Made by a program: the position numbers and the translations under genes. The notes beneath the pieces are model-generated. The model saw only the letters and a list, made by a program, of their open reading frames with translations. It was not told where the DNA came from and made no database searches. From Extensimonas vulgaris (GTDB lineage Bacteria > Pseudomonadota > Gammaproteobacteria > Burkholderiales > Burkholderiaceae_C), in assembly GCF_003337425.1 (NCBI RefSeq), contig NZ_QPJU01000001.1, positions 400,978 through 464,977 of the forward strand: DNA of 64,000 nucleotides. Direction: 5' to 3'. Below are positions 60,661-64,000 of the stretch, one piece after another; position 1 is the first letter of the stretch; the number at the start of each line of letters is the position of its first letter.

Positions 60661-60690
60661 GCCTTTTCTTATTCCTGTCAGGAGAACGCC

Positions 60691-61152
60691 ATGTCCCTCA
60701 AAGACCAGATCACCGAAGACATGAAGGCCGCGATGCGCGCCAAGGACAGTGCACGCCTGGGCGCGATCCGCCTGCTGCTTGCCGCGATCAAGCAAAAAGA
60801 GGTCGATGAACGCATCACGCTCGACGATGCCGCCGTGGTCGCCGTCGTCGACAAGATGATCAAGCAGCGCAAGGACAGCATCGCCGCCTTCGAGCAGGCG
60901 GGTCGCCAGGACTTGGCGGACAAAGAAAAAGCCGAACTCGAAGTGCTGCAGGCTTATTTGCCCGCGCGCCTCTCGGCCGAGGAAGTCCAGGCCGCGGTGC
61001 AGGCCGTCGTGGCCGAAGTCGGCGCCGAACTGGGCCGCAAGCCAGGCCCGGCCGACATGGGCAAACTCATGGGCGCGGCCAAGGCGCGCCTTGCGGGCAA
61101 GGCCGATATGGGCCAGGTTTCGGCCGCGGTCAAGGCCGCGCTGGCCGGCTGA
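60691..61152 (+). CDS. yqeY: GatB/YqeY domain protein
   Basis: 153 residues: MSLKDQITEDMKAAMRAKDS with the two YqeY helical domains, including IRLLLAAIKQKEVDERITL and the C-terminal KPGPADMGKLMGAAKARLAGKADMG. It resembles the tail of GatB of the tRNA amidotransferase; in Bordetella-type bacteria it also follows rpsU. AGGAGAAC precedes the ATG. Confidence 0.94.
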   Translation: MSLKDQITEDMKAAMRAKDSARLGAIRLLLAAIKQKEVDERITLDDAAVVAVVDKMIKQRKDSIAAFEQAGRQDLADKEKAELEVLQAYLPARLSAEEVQAAVQAVVAEVGAELGRKPGPADMGKLMGAAKARLAGKADMGQVSAAVKAALAG

Positions 61153-61172
61153 AGCCCCACGCCACTACTGCA

Positions 61173-62621
61173 TCAGCTGCCCGCCACCTTCATGCGCCGG
61201 ATCAAGAGAGAGCCCACGGTCTTGGCGCCGAGGTTGTAGGCGTCGGCGCCCACGGCGACGATGTCTTTGAACATCTCTTTGAGGTTGCCGGCGATGGTGA
61301 TCTCTTGCACCGGGTAGGCGATCTGGCCGTTTTCGACCCAGAAACCGCTCGCGCCGCGCGAATAGTCGCCCGTGACGTAGTTCACGCCCTGGCCCATGAG
61401 CTCGATCACGAACAGGCCGGTGCCCAGTTTTTGCAGCATGGTGACGAGGTCGTCACCGGGCTGCGTGAGGCGCGAGCGCAGCGTCAGGTTGTGCGAGCCG
61501 CCCGCGTTGCCCGTGGTCTTCATGCCGAGCTTGCGCGCCGAATAGCTGCTGAGGAAGTAGCCCTGCACGCGCCCGTCCTCGACGACCTGGCGCGGCGCCA
61601 CGCGCACGCCCTCGTCGTCGAAAGGCACGCTGCCTTTGCCGCGCAGCACGAACGGGTCTTCGTCGATCAGGATGTGGCGCGGGAACACCTGCTTGCCCAG
61701 CGAATCGAGCAAAAAGCTGCTGCGCCGGTACAGCGCGGCGCCGCTCACGGCTTGCACGAAGCTGCCGAGCAGCCCCGCCGCGAGCGGGGCCTCGAACAGC
61801 ACCGGGCACTCGGTGGTGGCGATCTTGCGGCTGCCCAGGCGGCTCAGGGCGCGCTCGGCGGCGTAACGCCCCACGGCGCGCGGGTCGGCGAGCTCGCGCG
61901 GATCGCGCATGGAGCTGTACCAGGCGTCGCGCTGCATTTCGGCGTGCTTGCCGGGCAACGCCGCGATGGGCGCGACCGCAATGCTGTGGCGCGAGCTCGG
62001 GTAGCCGCCGCGAAAGCCGTTCGTGTGCGCGCTGAAAAAGTGGCTTTGCTGCGCCGACACGCTCGCACCTTCGCTGTTGCGGATCAAGGGGCTGGTTTCG
62101 AAGGCGGCGGCTTCGCATGCGAGCGCGATGCGCGCGGCCTCGGCGCTGTCGATCGGCCAGGGGTGGAACAGGTCGAGGTCGCGGTGCGTGCCGGGCGGGG
62201 CGATGTCTTGCGCGTCGGGCAGGCCAGCGTGCGGGTCTTCGGCGGTGAAGCGCGCAATGTCGTAGGCTGCCCGCACGGTTTGCGCGATGGCTGCCGCCGA
62301 GAAGTCGGAAGTGCTCGCGTTGCCGCGCCGCTGGCCCACATAGACGGTGACCCCGAGCGACTTGTCGCGGTTGCGCTCGACGTTTTCGAGCGCGCCTTTG
62401 CGCACGCTGACCGAGAGGCCGCAGCCCTCCGACGCCTCGGCCGCGGCTGCCGTGGCGCCGAGCTTTTTGGCGTGCGCGAGGGCCTGATCGACCAGGTCTT
62501 CGAAAAACGCGCGGCTGTAGCTGAAGCCCGTTTCGGGCGGGCTTGCAACGGCAGCACCAGACGATGATGCGCTGCGTGGAGAGCGCGTGGGGCGCGAGGG
62601 CCGGCTTGCAGGTGTTTTCAT
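61173..62621 (-). CDS. pmbA: Metalloprotease PmbA (TldE)
   Basis: 482 residues of the TldD/TldE family. Distinct features: GATAAAAEASEGCGLSVSVR, RGNASTSDFSAAAIAQTVR and the C-terminal ELMGQGVNYVTGDYSRGASG. TldE lacks the HExxxH of TldD, and none is present here. With TldD it degrades CcdA-like antitoxins and matures peptide products. A 20-35 residue Ser/Arg-rich N-terminal extension is unusual. Divergent from darP. Confidence 0.93.
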   Translation of the reverse strand: MKTPASRPSRPTRSPRSASSSGAAVASPPETGFSYSRAFFEDLVDQALAHAKKLGATAAAAEASEGCGLSVSVRKGALENVERNRDKSLGVTVYVGQRRGNASTSDFSAAAIAQTVRAAYDIARFTAEDPHAGLPDAQDIAPPGTHRDLDLFHPWPIDSAEAARIALACEAAAFETSPLIRNSEGASVSAQQSHFFSAHTNGFRGGYPSSRHSIAVAPIAALPGKHAEMQRDAWYSSMRDPRELADPRAVGRYAAERALSRLGSRKIATTECPVLFEAPLAAGLLGSFVQAVSGAALYRRSSFLLDSLGKQVFPRHILIDEDPFVLRGKGSVPFDDEGVRVAPRQVVEDGRVQGYFLSSYSARKLGMKTTGNAGGSHNLTLRSRLTQPGDDLVTMLQKLGTGLFVIELMGQGVNYVTGDYSRGASGFWVENGQIAYPVQEITIAGNLKEMFKDIVAVGADAYNLGAKTVGSLLIRRMKVAGS

Positions 62622-62701
62622 AGCGGCGGCTATGATACTTGCCGAAGCCGCACGATGCCTTTGCCGCGCCAGCTGCGGCGCTTATCCTTTCCCGTCTCCC
62701 C

Positions 62702-63361
62702 ATGTCACGCAAACCCACCAGAGGCTATTACGTCAAAGGCCAGTTCGTCGCCGCGGGCAGCGAGCTCGATGTGCAATTGCAAGCCGAGCGCAAAGGCACG
62801 CAGGGCCCAAGCCGCACCGACCGCAAGCGCGAGAGCGCGGCGCTGCAGGCGCTGGGCGAAGACTTGCTCGGCCTGCGCGCCGACCTGTTCGCACGCCTGT
62901 CGCTGCCCGATGCGCTGCGCGACGCGCTCGCCGAAGCGCAGCGCATCACGAACTTCGAGGGCAGGCGCCGCCAGATGCAGTACGTGGGCAAGCTCATGCG
63001 CCAGCTCGACCCGGAGGCGCTCGAAGCCATTCGCGCCGCACTCGACGAGCAGCACAGCGGCTCGGCGGCAGAAAACCAGCTGCTGCACGCCGCCGAACAA
63101 TGGCGCGAGCGCCTGCTCGCTGACGACACGGCCCTGCCCGCGTGGCTGGCCGCGCACCCCGGCACCGACACCCAACAGCTGCGCGCGCTGATCCGTCAGG
63201 CACGCAAAGACGCACCGCCTGCCGACCAGGGCGCCCTATCGCAGGGCCTCGCACCGCGCAAAGGCCGCGCCTACCGCGAGCTCTTCCAATTGCTGCGCGC
63301 GCAGCTTGCTGCGCCCGATGCTTTGCCAACCTCCACCGCTTCCGTGCCCGACAATGAGTGA
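62702..63361 (+). CDS. darP: Ribosome biogenesis factor DarP (YjgA, UPF0307)
   Basis: 219 residues of the YjgA family: SRTDRKRESAALQALGEDLL, ITNFEGRRRQMQYVGKLMRQ and the C-terminal GRAYRELFQLLRAQL. It acts late in 50S assembly. Located divergently from pmbA as in many gammaproteobacteria. The start ATG 62702 (MSRKPTRGYYVKG) is preferred to longer readings into the pmbA promoter region; TATGAT at 62631-62636 may be the -10 box. Confidence 0.92.
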   Translation: MSRKPTRGYYVKGQFVAAGSELDVQLQAERKGTQGPSRTDRKRESAALQALGEDLLGLRADLFARLSLPDALRDALAEAQRITNFEGRRRQMQYVGKLMRQLDPEALEAIRAALDEQHSGSAAENQLLHAAEQWRERLLADDTALPAWLAAHPGTDTQQLRALIRQARKDAPPADQGALSQGLAPRKGRAYRELFQLLRAQLAAPDALPTSTASVPDNE

Positions 63362-63980
63362 CTCCAGCCCTAGCCCAACCAAACTGCCTGCCCCCGCACG
63401 CAGCCTGGCGCCGGTCAAGATCGGCATCGTATCGATCAGCGACCGCGCCAGCAGCGGCGTGTACGCCGACCAGGGCCTGCCCGCATTGCAGGACTGGCTC
63501 ACGCGTGCGCTGCAAAACCCCATCACCTTCGAGCCGCGCCTGATTCCTGACGAGCAAGAGCGCATCAGCGCGACGTTGATCGAGCTCGTCGATGCCGGTT
63601 GCGCGCTGGTGCTGACCACCGGCGGCACCGGCCCCGCGCCGCGCGACGTAACGCCCGAGGCCACGCTGGCCGTGGCGCACAAGGAGTTGCCGGGCTTTGG
63701 CGAGCAGATGCGCCAGATCAGCCTGAAATTCGTGCCCACGGCCATCCTCTCGCGCCAGGTCGCGGTGGTGCGCGAACGCGCGCTCATCATCAACCTGCCG
63801 GGCCAGCCCAAGGCGATTGCCGAAACGCTTGAGGGTCTCAAAGATGCCGCGGGCAAGGTCTTGGTGCCCGGCATCTTCGCCGCCGTGCCCTACTGCATAG
63901 ACCTGATCGGCGGCCCCTACCTCGAAACGCACGAAGCCGTGTGCAAGGCTTTCCGGCCCAAGTCGGCGCAGCGGGCTTGA
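63354..63980 (+). CDS. mog: Molybdopterin adenylyltransferase Mog
   Basis: 208 residues of the MogA/MoaB family: IGIVSISDRASSGVYADQGL, LVLTTGGTGPAPRDVTPEAT (the GGTG phosphate-binding loop), GFGEQMRQISLK and the C-terminal LPGQPKAIAETLEGL. It adenylates molybdopterin before Mo insertion. The start overlaps the darP stop (8 bp). It ends 20 bp before the window end. Confidence 0.94.
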   Translation: MSDSSPSPTKLPAPARSLAPVKIGIVSISDRASSGVYADQGLPALQDWLTRALQNPITFEPRLIPDEQERISATLIELVDAGCALVLTTGGTGPAPRDVTPEATLAVAHKELPGFGEQMRQISLKFVPTAILSRQVAVVRERALIINLPGQPKAIAETLEGLKDAAGKVLVPGIFAAVPYCIDLIGGPYLETHEAVCKAFRPKSAQRA

Positions 63981-64000
63981 CGCCGATCAAAAAACCGTCG

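Noticed and set aside
1-64000. CRISPR arrays
   Set aside because: No series of regularly spaced direct repeats with unique spacers was seen; the repeats found are pairs or dispersed inverted elements.

Overview
The window is GC-rich bacterial chromosome. Its content points to a beta-proteobacterium of the order Burkholderiales, most likely Comamonadaceae: a CbiX-type chelatase next to cysB, tolB-pal-cpoB, a complete pstSCAB-phoU-phoB-phoR operon divergent from ppx, AddAB-type recombination nucleases, 4.5S RNA beside dnaX, and a zinc-free type B L31. This assignment rests on gene content and recognisable protein families only; no search was run.

Layout. 1-2.4 kb: tail of a CbiX/sirohydrochlorin chelatase gene, cysB and a class I aminotransferase. 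2.44-11.73 kb: an integrated element of about 9.2 kb in the 3' end of a tRNA-Lys(UUU) gene, bounded by 53-bp perfect direct repeats. It carries a tyrosine integrase, a HigBA toxin-antitoxin pair, small DNA-binding proteins, a tiny membrane protein, a TOPRIM-DUF3987 primase/helicase-like protein, an SSB-like protein ending in DDDIPF, a DnaQ/PolB-like exonuclease, a RuvC-like resolvase and several striking palindromes. It has no capsid, tail or conjugation genes, so it looks like a small satellite-type or defective replicating element. 11.8-15.3 kb: tcdA, cpoB, pal, tolB. 15.4-20.9 kb: msbA, a MAPEG protein, recR, ybaB, dnaX (with an A9 slippage site) and ffs. 21-24 kb: an L,D-transpeptidase, a YcbK-type peptidase and hicBA. 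24-30 kb: addA and addB. 30-36 kb: trxA, rho, rpmE2, a polytopic membrane protein and a MATE exporter. 36-44 kb: the Pho/Pst phosphate regulon with two divergent Pho boxes, then ppx. 44-51 kb: a P-type ATPase, a CDF transporter and two divergent lipoprotein genes, with MITE-like repeats nearby. 51-57 kb: yejABEF peptide importer interrupted by an orphan ribbon-helix-helix gene. 57-64 kb: fabI, an IMPACT-family protein, a 2-hydroxyacid dehydrogenase, rpsU, yqeY, pmbA, darP and mog.

How the genes work together. Most of the window is housekeeping: cell envelope (Tol-Pal, MsbA, L,D-transpeptidase), recombination and replication (RecR, YbaB, DnaX, AddAB), phosphate homeostasis (Pst/Pho/Ppx) and translation. 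The accessory biology sits in the tRNA-Lys element and in a family of short inverted-repeat elements with 18-bp termini. One copy of that family has a clean 5-bp TTTAA target duplication, and another has a second palindromic repeat nested inside it.

The strongest leads for novelty are the architecture of the tRNA-Lys element (integrase arm-type repeats at both ends, a possible packaging or origin hairpin, a replacement tRNA terminator) and a duplicated 78-bp palindromic sequence inside one of its genes that is translated in frame into the same peptide twice.
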